Virus record (IMG/VR): IMGVR_UViG_3300030331_004578
Coordinates: 1 to 28,601 of that record
Length of the DNA stretch: 28,601 nt
From: a virus
Reading direction: 5' to 3' (one strand)
Below, piece after piece: positions 21,375-27,581 of the stretch. Every line of letters begins with the position of its first letter. The first letter of the stretch is position 1. Under the pieces are notes generated by a model, which was not told the origin of the DNA, did not search any database, and worked only from the letters and a program-made list of their open reading frames with translations. A program made the position numbers and the translations under genes.

Positions 21375-22918
21375 TATGAGTTGTTATTATATGGATTAGC
21401 GTATTCAATGTTTACTGTGTATTGTATTAGTCCATCTGTTTCTGATTTTTTGATCACAAAACTGTTATCTGTAACCACAACAGGATAAACTACATTTACC
21501 TGTGTACTACCACTCATAAAAGATACCAACATGTCTACTCGTCTTGATAAAAATAAATCTGCAAATAGTTGTCCTTGACTTTGTGGAATATAGTCGGATT
21601 GCAAAGTTTCTTTTATTTTAGAATGGACTTTAACTGTCGTAGTTCCTCTATCTGCATTATCATATCTATATTTACTTCCACTAAAAACACCTAACATCTT
21701 ATCGTAATTATCTCTTTTTATGTCAATTGTTTGAGTGTTTCTCATTGTAAAGTTCAAATAATCATACCCACCAACAGAATTTATAAATGCCAACCTTCTT
21801 TTGCTCTGCACAAATTTTGTACAACTATTGTCTTTAAAAAAATAATATTTTGCACTGCGATCACTACCACCACCACTTGTTGCAGATTTGGCTTGTACTG
21901 TATAGTATACAAATGAACTATTATTACTTGGTCTTGCACTTGTATTATCACTTTGTGCTTGTAAATTACCAGGTCCACAACCAAAATATAATAATCTCTG
22001 ACCATCATCGGTTGGTGTGACATATGGGGAATATCCACCTGTGGTGTCTAAGTTGTCAAAAGCATAAGAACCAATTGACGAGTTGCTACTGTCAAAATAT
22101 TCCACCTCCATGGATGCGCCTTCTGAGTTAAAAGCTGATCCATTTAGAAAAGCTAATGTATGTAAATCCCCTTGATTTGTATCTGTATCAAAAAAAACAT
22201 TATTTCTATATCCATTAATGTTTGTACCTCCAACAGTAAATTCGGTTGGTATTATTGTTGATAAAAACCTACTTGCAGATGAAGTTAATCTAAAACTATT
22301 AAATGCTATACCCTGTATGTAAGTTGTGTTTACTGATCCACCTCCACCTGTTACAAACCTTGGTGCCTCTAATGGTAAAGATGCTTGTAAATAATATTGG
22401 TTGTCTTGTCCTTGTGCAGTGACATTAAATGTGGATGTAGGTGATGCACTAATACTTGTACTTGACTCTTCTCCTGCTTGGACATGTAGTTTTACTATTT
22501 GGAATTTAGCTTGTGATCTATTACCGTTTACACTAAATGGTAAGGCTGTCAATTGTGTCCCTGACGAACTATTAGTTCCTGTACTTGCACCAACTGTATG
22601 TATCGATTGAAATGGTGCACCATCACAATTTTGGTTAAAATATGTATCTACAACTTGTGCATTTGCTATTTCTCTGACATCAAAAAAAGCCCTTGCATTA
22701 TTATTTTGGATATCTACGCTATAACCATTCCCTCTTTGTTTCATTAGTGCTACTATTTCTCCTGTGATGTCACCTAAGCGTACTCGCAATATTAATTTTT
22801 GGTAAAATAAAGATGAATTATTTGTATTGCTAAATACCATGTAACCTGTCATAGGTGTCCAATTGGTGATCACAGGAACGGATTGATTGTTTGGTAGTTG
22901 TACTAATGTAATTGCCAT
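21374..22918 (-). CDS. Tail protein, distal-tail-like
   Basis: The 514-residue protein is beta-rich throughout, with Ser/Asn/Thr/Gly-rich loops. The C-terminal third (RRLAFINSVGGYDYLNFTMR, then QTIDIKRDNYDKML and a basic loop) is a block I know from tail proteins of Bacteroidota phages placed next to the large tip protein. It probably belongs to the distal tail or tip complex with the 1198-residue protein, whose start overlaps its stop as TAATG. It could carry host-binding loops. Role inferred from pattern and position. Confidence 0.65.
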   Translation of the reverse strand: MAITLVQLPNNQSVPVITNWTPMTGYMVFSNTNNSSLFYQKLILRVRLGDITGEIVALMKQRGNGYSVDIQNNNARAFFDVREIANAQVVDTYFNQNCDGAPFQSIHTVGASTGTNSSSGTQLTALPFSVNGNRSQAKFQIVKLHVQAGEESSTSISASPTSTFNVTAQGQDNQYYLQASLPLEAPRFVTGGGGSVNTTYIQGIAFNSFRLTSSASRFLSTIIPTEFTVGGTNINGYRNNVFFDTDTNQGDLHTLAFLNGSAFNSEGASMEVEYFDSSNSSIGSYAFDNLDTTGGYSPYVTPTDDGQRLLYFGCGPGNLQAQSDNTSARPSNNSSFVYYTVQAKSATSGGGSDRSAKYYFFKDNSCTKFVQSKRRLAFINSVGGYDYLNFTMRNTQTIDIKRDNYDKMLGVFSGSKYRYDNADRGTTTVKVHSKIKETLQSDYIPQSQGQLFADLFLSRRVDMLVSFMSGSTQVNVVYPVVVTDNSFVIKKSETDGLIQYTVNIEYANPYNNNS

Positions 22919-22920
22919 AT

Positions 22921-23481
22921 TTATATGTTAATTTTATCTAAATAATTATCTATATCTTTTGAAAATGCCTCTAATATTATAGGCTCTTGATTATCTAATT
23001 CTTTGTTATATGCTTTAGTAAAAAATAGAGTTCGAGTTAATCCTCTTTGTGCAATTGCTCTACCTATTAAAAAAGCAGCGTTCTTAATATTTTTTTTATT
23101 TTTTTCTACAAACCTACCTTTTGCACCTCTTATCCTAAGTGGTTTGTTTTTTATCCATTTTTCTACTACACCTCTTGCTAAATTTTTGCTTTTAAACTTA
23201 AATGGACTACCCATTGCTCTTGCTCTACCTCTACCACCTTTGCCTTTGTATCCACCTGACCCTCTAACACCTTGATCGACAAATTTCCAATAGTCTTCTG
23301 CATCACCAAAAGTCCATTCTACAAAAACAGATTTATTATCACCTTTTACTAAATAGTTAATATCATTAAACAAGGTATTTTTAGATGTTTCCTTTTTATC
23401 TTTTTTAAGGTTTTTTCTGCTTTGCTCTACAACAGATTGTCCTAAATTTTGCATTGCTTGTATGGTGTTTTTTAGATCCAT
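22921..23481 (-). CDS. Neck / tail-completion-like protein (HK97 gp10-type)
   Basis: From the ATG at 23481 (MDLKNTIQAMQNLGQSVVEQ), 2 bp after the previous stop, the protein has 186 residues; an upstream start at 23508 would overlap that gene. It is very basic, with a helical N-terminus, EWTFGDAEDYWKFVDQGVRG, a Gly/Arg-rich loop (GGYKGKGGRGRARAMG) and IKNAAFLIGRAIAQRG. The DYWKFVDQGVRGSGG block is typical of head-tail joining proteins of the HK97 gp10 class in phages of this group. Confidence 0.65.
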   Translation of the reverse strand: MDLKNTIQAMQNLGQSVVEQSRKNLKKDKKETSKNTLFNDINYLVKGDNKSVFVEWTFGDAEDYWKFVDQGVRGSGGYKGKGGRGRARAMGSPFKFKSKNLARGVVEKWIKNKPLRIRGAKGRFVEKNKKNIKNAAFLIGRAIAQRGLTRTLFFTKAYNKELDNQEPIILEAFSKDIDNYLDKINI

Positions 23482-23483
23482 AA

Positions 23484-24005
23484 TTATGATAAGCTTGGTA
23501 TTATGCAAAGGTTATTTTCATTATTAACTTGTAACACTAAATCTGCACTATAACCTGTAAGTAAATTGTTAAATCTTGCAGTAAATGGTTCTGCATTAAT
23601 TGGCAATTGTAACACAATTTGGTCGTCTACAACACTTTCGCTATTCAAATTTTGTCTAAATTGTGCAATAACATCTTGTAATATTCTTAACTGTTCGCTA
23701 TATGTGTCTATTCTACCTAAATATTGCCTATCTGCAGTTTTAATAGCGCTCGCAGCAGGAGAATGGTTTGTTGTTGGACCAACTATATCATTAATCATAT
23801 CCATGCAGTATATAGTCATTGTATAAGACAAGCTACCTCTGTCAATATTGACTGTTCCTGGTTCGACATATAAGATAGGATAATTGTTTGCATTTAATTT
23901 AGTAATGTCAACCTCATCTAAAAAACCTGAGTGTACTGAATTGATCTGGAAATGTTTGTTTGCAATTGTAACAAAAATTTCTATTATATCTTTATAAGTG
24001 ATCAT
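23484..24005 (-). CDS. Tail terminator-like protein
   Basis: The 173-residue protein has the alpha/beta pattern of tail terminators: an N-terminal helix (YKDIIEIFVTIANKHFQINS), then YPILYVEPGTVNIDRGSLSY and MTIYCMDMIND, a helix (SEQLRILQDVIAQFRQNLNS) and a C-terminal part with FTARFNNLLTGYSADLVLQV. It lies between the tail chaperones (14-bp overlap) and the gp10-like gene, a usual place. The fold is inferred from pattern. Confidence 0.65.
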   Translation of the reverse strand: MITYKDIIEIFVTIANKHFQINSVHSGFLDEVDITKLNANNYPILYVEPGTVNIDRGSLSYTMTIYCMDMINDIVGPTTNHSPAASAIKTADRQYLGRIDTYSEQLRILQDVIAQFRQNLNSESVVDDQIVLQLPINAEPFTARFNNLLTGYSADLVLQVNNENNLCIIPSLS

Positions 24006-24153
24006 ATTTATTTCTTTGCTTTATATTGTAATCCTGCCTATAACATAAAAAAGTTAAAACCTCTAATATTGGTAATTTTACTATTTTACCTATGTCTAAA
24101 ATATTGTCTGACAAACTATATAATACATTATACCATCCCCATTTTGACTGCAT
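23992..24153 (-). CDS. Tail assembly chaperone, second (T-like) part
   Basis: The 53-codon frame from ATG 24153 (MQSKWGWYNVLYSLSDNILD, then IGKIVKLPILEVLTFLCYRQ) resembles the C-terminal part of tail assembly chaperones in Bacteroidota phages. The same frame is open far upstream, to 24273, overlapping the preceding gene in the -1 frame across a T9 run. It may therefore be made mainly as an extension of the preceding protein (predicted fusion about 247 residues) as in lambda gpG-gpGT. Independent initiation 2 bp after the upstream stop is also possible. Confidence 0.65.
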   Translation of the reverse strand: MQSKWGWYNVLYSLSDNILDIGKIVKLPILEVLTFLCYRQDYNIKQRNKYDHL

Positions 24154-24155
24154 AC

Positions 24156-24734
24156 TTACACTTTTTGTTGTGTCATGTTCACTGTGTCCAAATAACGGAG
24201 AGAAATCTTTGCCAATTGTTCGCCTAAAGTCAAAAAAAAACCTAAGGCACCTAAAGCTATATCCATTTTGCAACCTAAAAAAATTTGCTCTCTAAACTCG
24301 TCAGGATTATAACTCTCAATAGTATATCTATCACCACGAGAAAATGTAACAGGTCTAAATAGGATGCTCATAATCATATGTAGGTTTTCTATTGGCTCTT
24401 TGCATAATGTTTCTAAATCAATGTATTCACCTGTGGTGAGTTTAGACATGTTTGGTATAAATCCATATTCCTCTTTATCTAATTTAAACCTCTTTGTAAA
24501 ATTAGTTTTACTTGGTTCTGTATCGACAAGTTTCTTTATGATCGTAACTATTTCCAACAAATCGCTATATTCCATTTTTCGCACTATGCTATCTTTTGTG
24601 TCACATAATAAAGCAACACTTTTAAGTATTTTATTTTTCTCTGACATCTTACTGTTCTGTATTTTATAATACTTTTGGTAAGTTCCAATCGTTATGTCAT
24701 TCCAATTATTAGGTATAGTAAGTTTAACTTCCAT
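24156..24734 (-). CDS. Tail assembly chaperone, first (G-like) part
   Basis: The 192-residue protein opens KLTIPNNWNDITIGTYQKYY, a pattern I know from the gene just before tail genes in Bacteroidota phages. It continues with helical segments (KNKILKSVALLCDTK, YSDLLEIVTIIKKLV), a middle block (FIPNMSKLTTGEYIDLETLC) and MIMSILFRPVTFS. It is the first gene of the tail block. In its last third GGT TTT TTT TTG (9 T, 24240-24232) allows a -1 slip into the overlapping frame. A promoter-like element precedes it. Confidence 0.65.
   Translation of the reverse strand: MEVKLTIPNNWNDITIGTYQKYYKIQNSKMSEKNKILKSVALLCDTKDSIVRKMEYSDLLEIVTIIKKLVDTEPSKTNFTKRFKLDKEEYGFIPNMSKLTTGEYIDLETLCKEPIENLHMIMSILFRPVTFSRGDRYTIESYNPDEFREQIFLGCKMDIALGALGFFLTLGEQLAKISLRYLDTVNMTQQKV
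24232..24240 (-). other. Candidate -1 ribosomal frameshift site (T9)
   Basis: On the minus strand GGT-TTT-TTT-TTG contains the heptamer T TTT TTT in the correct phase of the first chaperone frame. The -1 frame is open from 24273 to 23992 and encodes the second chaperone part. A slip here would join 167 residues of the first frame to 80 of the second. I did not find a clear downstream pseudoknot by eye. Confidence 0.6.
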
Positions 24735-24741
24735 ATATATA

Positions 24742-24768
24742 TAAATATAAATTTTTTTGTTTTGTCTT
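24742..24768 (-). promoter_or_regulatory. Weak late-type promoter element before the tail block
   Basis: On the minus strand TTTATATTTATA, containing TATATTTA at 24749-24742, lies 7 nt before the ATG of the first chaperone gene, as in the three stronger copies. The upstream box is poor (AAAGACAA ending 12 nt before it, in place of TAAACAA). It fits a promoter for the tail block, or read-through from TerL makes it unnecessary. Confidence 0.35.
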
Positions 24769-24781
24769 TTTTTAATTAAAA

Positions 24782-24799
24782 TATAAAAGAAACTTTATA
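24782..24799. promoter_or_regulatory. Imperfect copy of the TATAAAA-N4-TTTTATA palindrome
   Basis: TATAAAA-GAAA-CTTTATA has the 18-bp form of the palindromes at 5650 and 24814 with one mismatch between arms. It lies 32 bp, about three helical turns, from the 24814 copy, so a protein bound to both would lie on the same face of the DNA. Confidence 0.35.
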
Positions 24800-24813
24800 A
24801 ATAGTTGTGGGTG

Positions 24814-24831
24814 TATAAAAGATTTTTTATA
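24814..24831. promoter_or_regulatory. Palindrome TATAAAA-GATT-TTTTATA upstream of the 24860 gene
   Basis: This is a perfect 7-bp-arm inverted repeat, 28 bp before the start codon. It matches the element before the 5698 gene at 18 of 19 positions (24814-24832 against 5650-5668). A TTG at 24805 and TATATTG at 24828-24834 suggest an overlapping, imperfect Bacteroidota promoter, so a regulator bound here could block or stimulate it. Confidence 0.5.
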
Positions 24832-24859
24832 TTGTATTATATTTAAAAATACAAAAATT

Positions 24860-25018
24860 ATGTCTTACTTAATAAAAATACTTGATACAAACGAAATTTG
24901 GGATTTTAATACAAAAAACGAAATGATCAATTTCTCTGATAACCTTGGTGAATCTCATAAATTATATGAAGTTGATTCTAATAATGATTGCAACGAAATA
25001 AAAACTATTTGGTTTTAA
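24860..25018 (+). CDS. Lone plus-strand 52-residue gene between TerL and the tail block
   Basis: This 52-codon frame (MSYLIKILDTNEIWDFNTKN, then EMINFSDNLGESHKLYEVDS and IKTIWF) is the only gene I see on the plus strand outside the early block. It is acidic, apparently one small beta-rich domain, of no family I recognise. It has its own upstream region with the palindrome shared with the 5698 gene. Its TAA stop directly abuts the TerL stop on the other strand. Position and separate control are those of a moron-type accessory gene or an early gene placed elsewhere. Confidence 0.6.
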   Translation: MSYLIKILDTNEIWDFNTKNEMINFSDNLGESHKLYEVDSNNDCNEIKTIWF

Positions 25019-26185
25019 TTACATAATATAATATTTTCCACTATTACCAACACCTAATTTATTTAGTGCTATATAACGACTTGCATCTATACTGTGGTTG
25101 TAAGCATCAACAGGTTTGTTGGTTATCTCGTTATTTTTGTCTTTTATCCATTTATAATTTCTAAACTCTTTGATTGTATTTATACTATCTCTTGTTATAT
25201 AAATAAGGTGCCTTCTCATAATGTCTATTCCTGATCGTACACTATCTGCACCCTTTTTTGTTGGCTTAATATTTATATTTCCCATCCTGTGTATTTCTTC
25301 TATGGATTTAGGCTCTGCACTATCTGCAAAAATTTCTATACTTCTATCTATACCTAAATCTTTTATTTTATTTGCTATATCTTGATTTGTTAAACCTTTC
25401 TCATATATTAATTCTTGTATGTAAATACTATTATCTTGTTTGTATAATTTAACAAGAGAAGTAGGATCAGCAGTATAACCAAAATCCAAACCTAATGCAA
25501 TTTCTTTAGCATTCTCAGGTATCTCATCTGCTATTTTAAAATTTGGAAATATTGTTTCCATACTTATACCTCTTTGTCCCTGTCCAAAAACTCGCCATAA
25601 ATTTGCATCTGTATCTTTTAATCTTTCTATTTCTTGTATTGTCGATTTTTCTAAAAATGGATTGTCTTTGTAGGTTGATATATGGAAATCTACATCATCT
25701 CTGTCTGCATCTATAAGTTGAGTGTATAACCAATGGTATTCTTCTGACGGGTTAAAATCAATAATTATCTTAAATGTCGTCCTAAGAGATAATTGCACAA
25801 AATCATCCATTGAGAACTCATTTGCCTCATTCATAAATAGCACATCTCTTTTCCTACCTCTTACACGGACTGGTTGATCAACAGAAATAAACTCAAAGTT
25901 ATTACCATATAAACTATATAAACCACTACTTTTGTTATGATTTCTCTCGTCATAAATATTTTCCTTTTTTAATATCTCAAAGAAATCTCTCATTGCTGTA
26001 CCTCGTAAAGCAGGAAAAGTTTTCCTTGCAATTGTTATATATAAGTTTTTTCCTTTGTTTTTATAAGCAAACTCTATCAAGGCTAACAATATAGAGTAGG
26101 TTTTACCACTACGAGTTCCACCTTGCATTATACAAATCCTTTTAGCAGAATTTTTTACATCATAGTATGGTTTCGCCTGTTTCAT
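25019..26185 (-). CDS. terL: Terminase large subunit
   Basis: The 388-residue protein (from ATG 26185, MKQAKPYYDVKNSAKRICIM) is the packaging motor ATPase and nuclease. Walker A is GGTRSGKT (residues 22-29). Walker B is DVLFMNEAN (about 114-122), with the Glu expected for ATP hydrolysis. The C-terminal RNase H-like nuclease shows GLDFG (Asp about 234), FADSAEP (Asp about 288) and NHSIDASRY (Asp about 367). It belongs to the PBSX/Terminase_3 group. Upstream starts at 26227 or 26197 would lengthen the overlap with TerS; 26185 leaves 26 bp. Length is a little below the usual 410-450. Confidence 0.93.
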   Translation of the reverse strand: MKQAKPYYDVKNSAKRICIMQGGTRSGKTYSILLALIEFAYKNKGKNLYITIARKTFPALRGTAMRDFFEILKKENIYDERNHNKSSGLYSLYGNNFEFISVDQPVRVRGRKRDVLFMNEANEFSMDDFVQLSLRTTFKIIIDFNPSEEYHWLYTQLIDADRDDVDFHISTYKDNPFLEKSTIQEIERLKDTDANLWRVFGQGQRGISMETIFPNFKIADEIPENAKEIALGLDFGYTADPTSLVKLYKQDNSIYIQELIYEKGLTNQDIANKIKDLGIDRSIEIFADSAEPKSIEEIHRMGNINIKPTKKGADSVRSGIDIMRRHLIYITRDSINTIKEFRNYKWIKDKNNEITNKPVDAYNHSIDASRYIALNKLGVGNSGKYYIM

Positions 26186-26501
26186 CTTCGTCTGCATTAA
26201 TCCAAGATGGTGGTGTAGCACTAACATTTACATTTTGATCAGGCAATCCTTCTATTCTATCCAATATTTCTTTTATTGCCCTTAATTTTTCGTTATTGTT
26301 ACTATCTTGACTAAACGCTATTTTAATTAACATTTTTGCTATTGGTGATCCAAAGTGTCCCTCACCACCTATATTTTTGTCTTGTGTTGATAATAATTCT
26401 TTTAGTACAGTTGCTACATTCCTACTACCCTTTGGTCTACCTCGTTTGTCAGGTTGATTTGTAGAACTAAATTGTGTTGATTTGTTTGGAAATTTATTCA
26501 T
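26160..26501 (-). CDS. terS: Terminase small subunit (DUF5681-like N-terminus)
   Basis: The 113-residue protein has NQPDKRGRPKGSRNVATVLK (about 16-35), an AT-hook-like basic GRPKGSRN followed by a helix, as in DUF5681-type small terminases. A helical middle follows (SPIAKMLIKIAFSQ, EKLRAIKEILDRIEG) and an acidic tail (NADEDETGE). It would recognise the packaging site and direct TerL. It lies directly before TerL (26-bp overlap) and after a zinc-ribbon peptide (8-bp overlap). Confidence 0.82.
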   Translation of the reverse strand: MNKFPNKSTQFSSTNQPDKRGRPKGSRNVATVLKELLSTQDKNIGGEGHFGSPIAKMLIKIAFSQDSNNNEKLRAIKEILDRIEGLPDQNVNVSATPPSWINADEDETGETIL

Positions 26502-26631
26502 TTATTTTTCTATATTTAATTAAACATGGATTAGAACAAATTAAATCGTTTTTTGGTGCATACAGTATCCAATTGTGTTTAATGATTTTACCACAAATAA
26601 AACATTTTTTGTTTTTTGTTTCCGTTATCAT
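26494..26631 (-). CDS. 45-residue zinc-ribbon peptide before TerS
   Basis: A 45-codon frame fills the gap between glycosyltransferase 2 and TerS. It has C10-x2-C13 (KCFICGKII) and C32-x3-C36 (LICSNPCLI), a four-cysteine zinc-binding arrangement, with NWILYAPKND between. Its start overlaps the glycosyltransferase stop as ATGA and its stop overlaps the TerS start by 8 bp. It could assist DNA recognition by the packaging machinery; this is inference from position. Confidence 0.65.
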   Translation of the reverse strand: MITETKNKKCFICGKIIKHNWILYAPKNDLICSNPCLIKYRKINE

Positions 26632-27581
26632 ACCGATAAATTATCCATTAAAACTTTAATGTAATTATCTTTCTTATAAATAGAGCTTTTTTGTTGTTGC
26701 TTCAATATTAATTCTTTTCTTTTATTCACATCAATGGTTAAGTCGTCAATTTTTGTATATAATTCTTCTAAATCTTTAAACAATAAATCCTTTATTATCA
26801 TTTCCCTATAACAAGTTTCTTCCGTATCTAAAACTAAAGGACATAATCCATTTTCTATGGCTTCGTGGACACCATACCCAAAAGTTTCGTGTGTTGCTAA
26901 AGATATTTGAAAACCACTATCTTTCAATAAAGATTGATATTGCATATAAGGAATTTTAAAATAAAAGTTTTTATATAATTTTTTTAGTTTAGGTATAGAG
27001 CCTAATGCACCTTTAGGACTTGATATTATAATTCTATCCCTATATTTTTCTTTTATATTGTATAAATGCTTTAGACCTTTTTCTTTAGCCAACCTATGAT
27101 TGAAAATAATTTTATTTTTCAAATTTGGTTCTTTAAAATTATTCTTTATGGGTAATCCTATAGGTATAGTTTTAGCATTTATATATTTACTTAAAAATTT
27201 AGAATTAGTAAATAATTTATTTGCCATTTTAACTATTCCGTCCTCATAATATATCAATCTCGAATCCGTGCCCACATCACCGGGTTGATTATTAGATGAG
27301 TGTGCTATTCCATATATTTCCCTAACAAAACCCGCTTTAATGAAATTATTACTAAAATCATCTATATAATTGACAAAGAAAACCTTATTAATTTTTTCCT
27401 TTCGCATTATTTCTATTAGTTTTGCTTCGTACCTCATCTGCATAGTACGTCCAGGCAAATAGGTTTTTTCTGTAAATTTTATAGGATCATAAAATATATT
27501 ACTAAATAAATGGTTTAATTCTTTTGCCCAATTAATATCGTAGCAATGCTTAACTAATATTATATCATTTCTTTTTCTCAT
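26628..27581 (-). CDS. Glycosyltransferase 2 (GT-B fold, NHR motif)
   Basis: The 317-residue protein has the two-domain pattern of GT-B glycosyltransferases. The N-terminal half ends around LPGRTMQMRYEAKLIEIMRK, FFVNYIDDF and IYGIAHSSNNQPGD. The donor half starts at about residue 160 with IIFNHRLAKEKG and continues to FQISLATHETFGYGVHEAIE, NGLCPLVLDTEETCYREM; the HE-x7-HEAIE region is the nucleotide-sugar site typical of GT4-like enzymes. The NHR motif is shared with the gene upstream, which suggests an old duplication. It overlaps that gene by 17 bp. Acceptor unknown: DNA, a virion protein or a host glycan are possible. No sugar-nucleotide synthesis genes are present, so the donor must come from the host. 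Confidence 0.8.
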   Translation of the reverse strand: MRKRNDIILVKHCYDINWAKELNHLFSNIFYDPIKFTEKTYLPGRTMQMRYEAKLIEIMRKEKINKVFFVNYIDDFSNNFIKAGFVREIYGIAHSSNNQPGDVGTDSRLIYYEDGIVKMANKLFTNSKFLSKYINAKTIPIGLPIKNNFKEPNLKNKIIFNHRLAKEKGLKHLYNIKEKYRDRIIISSPKGALGSIPKLKKLYKNFYFKIPYMQYQSLLKDSGFQISLATHETFGYGVHEAIENGLCPLVLDTEETCYREMIIKDLLFKDLEELYTKIDDLTIDVNKRKELILKQQQKSSIYKKDNYIKVLMDNLSV

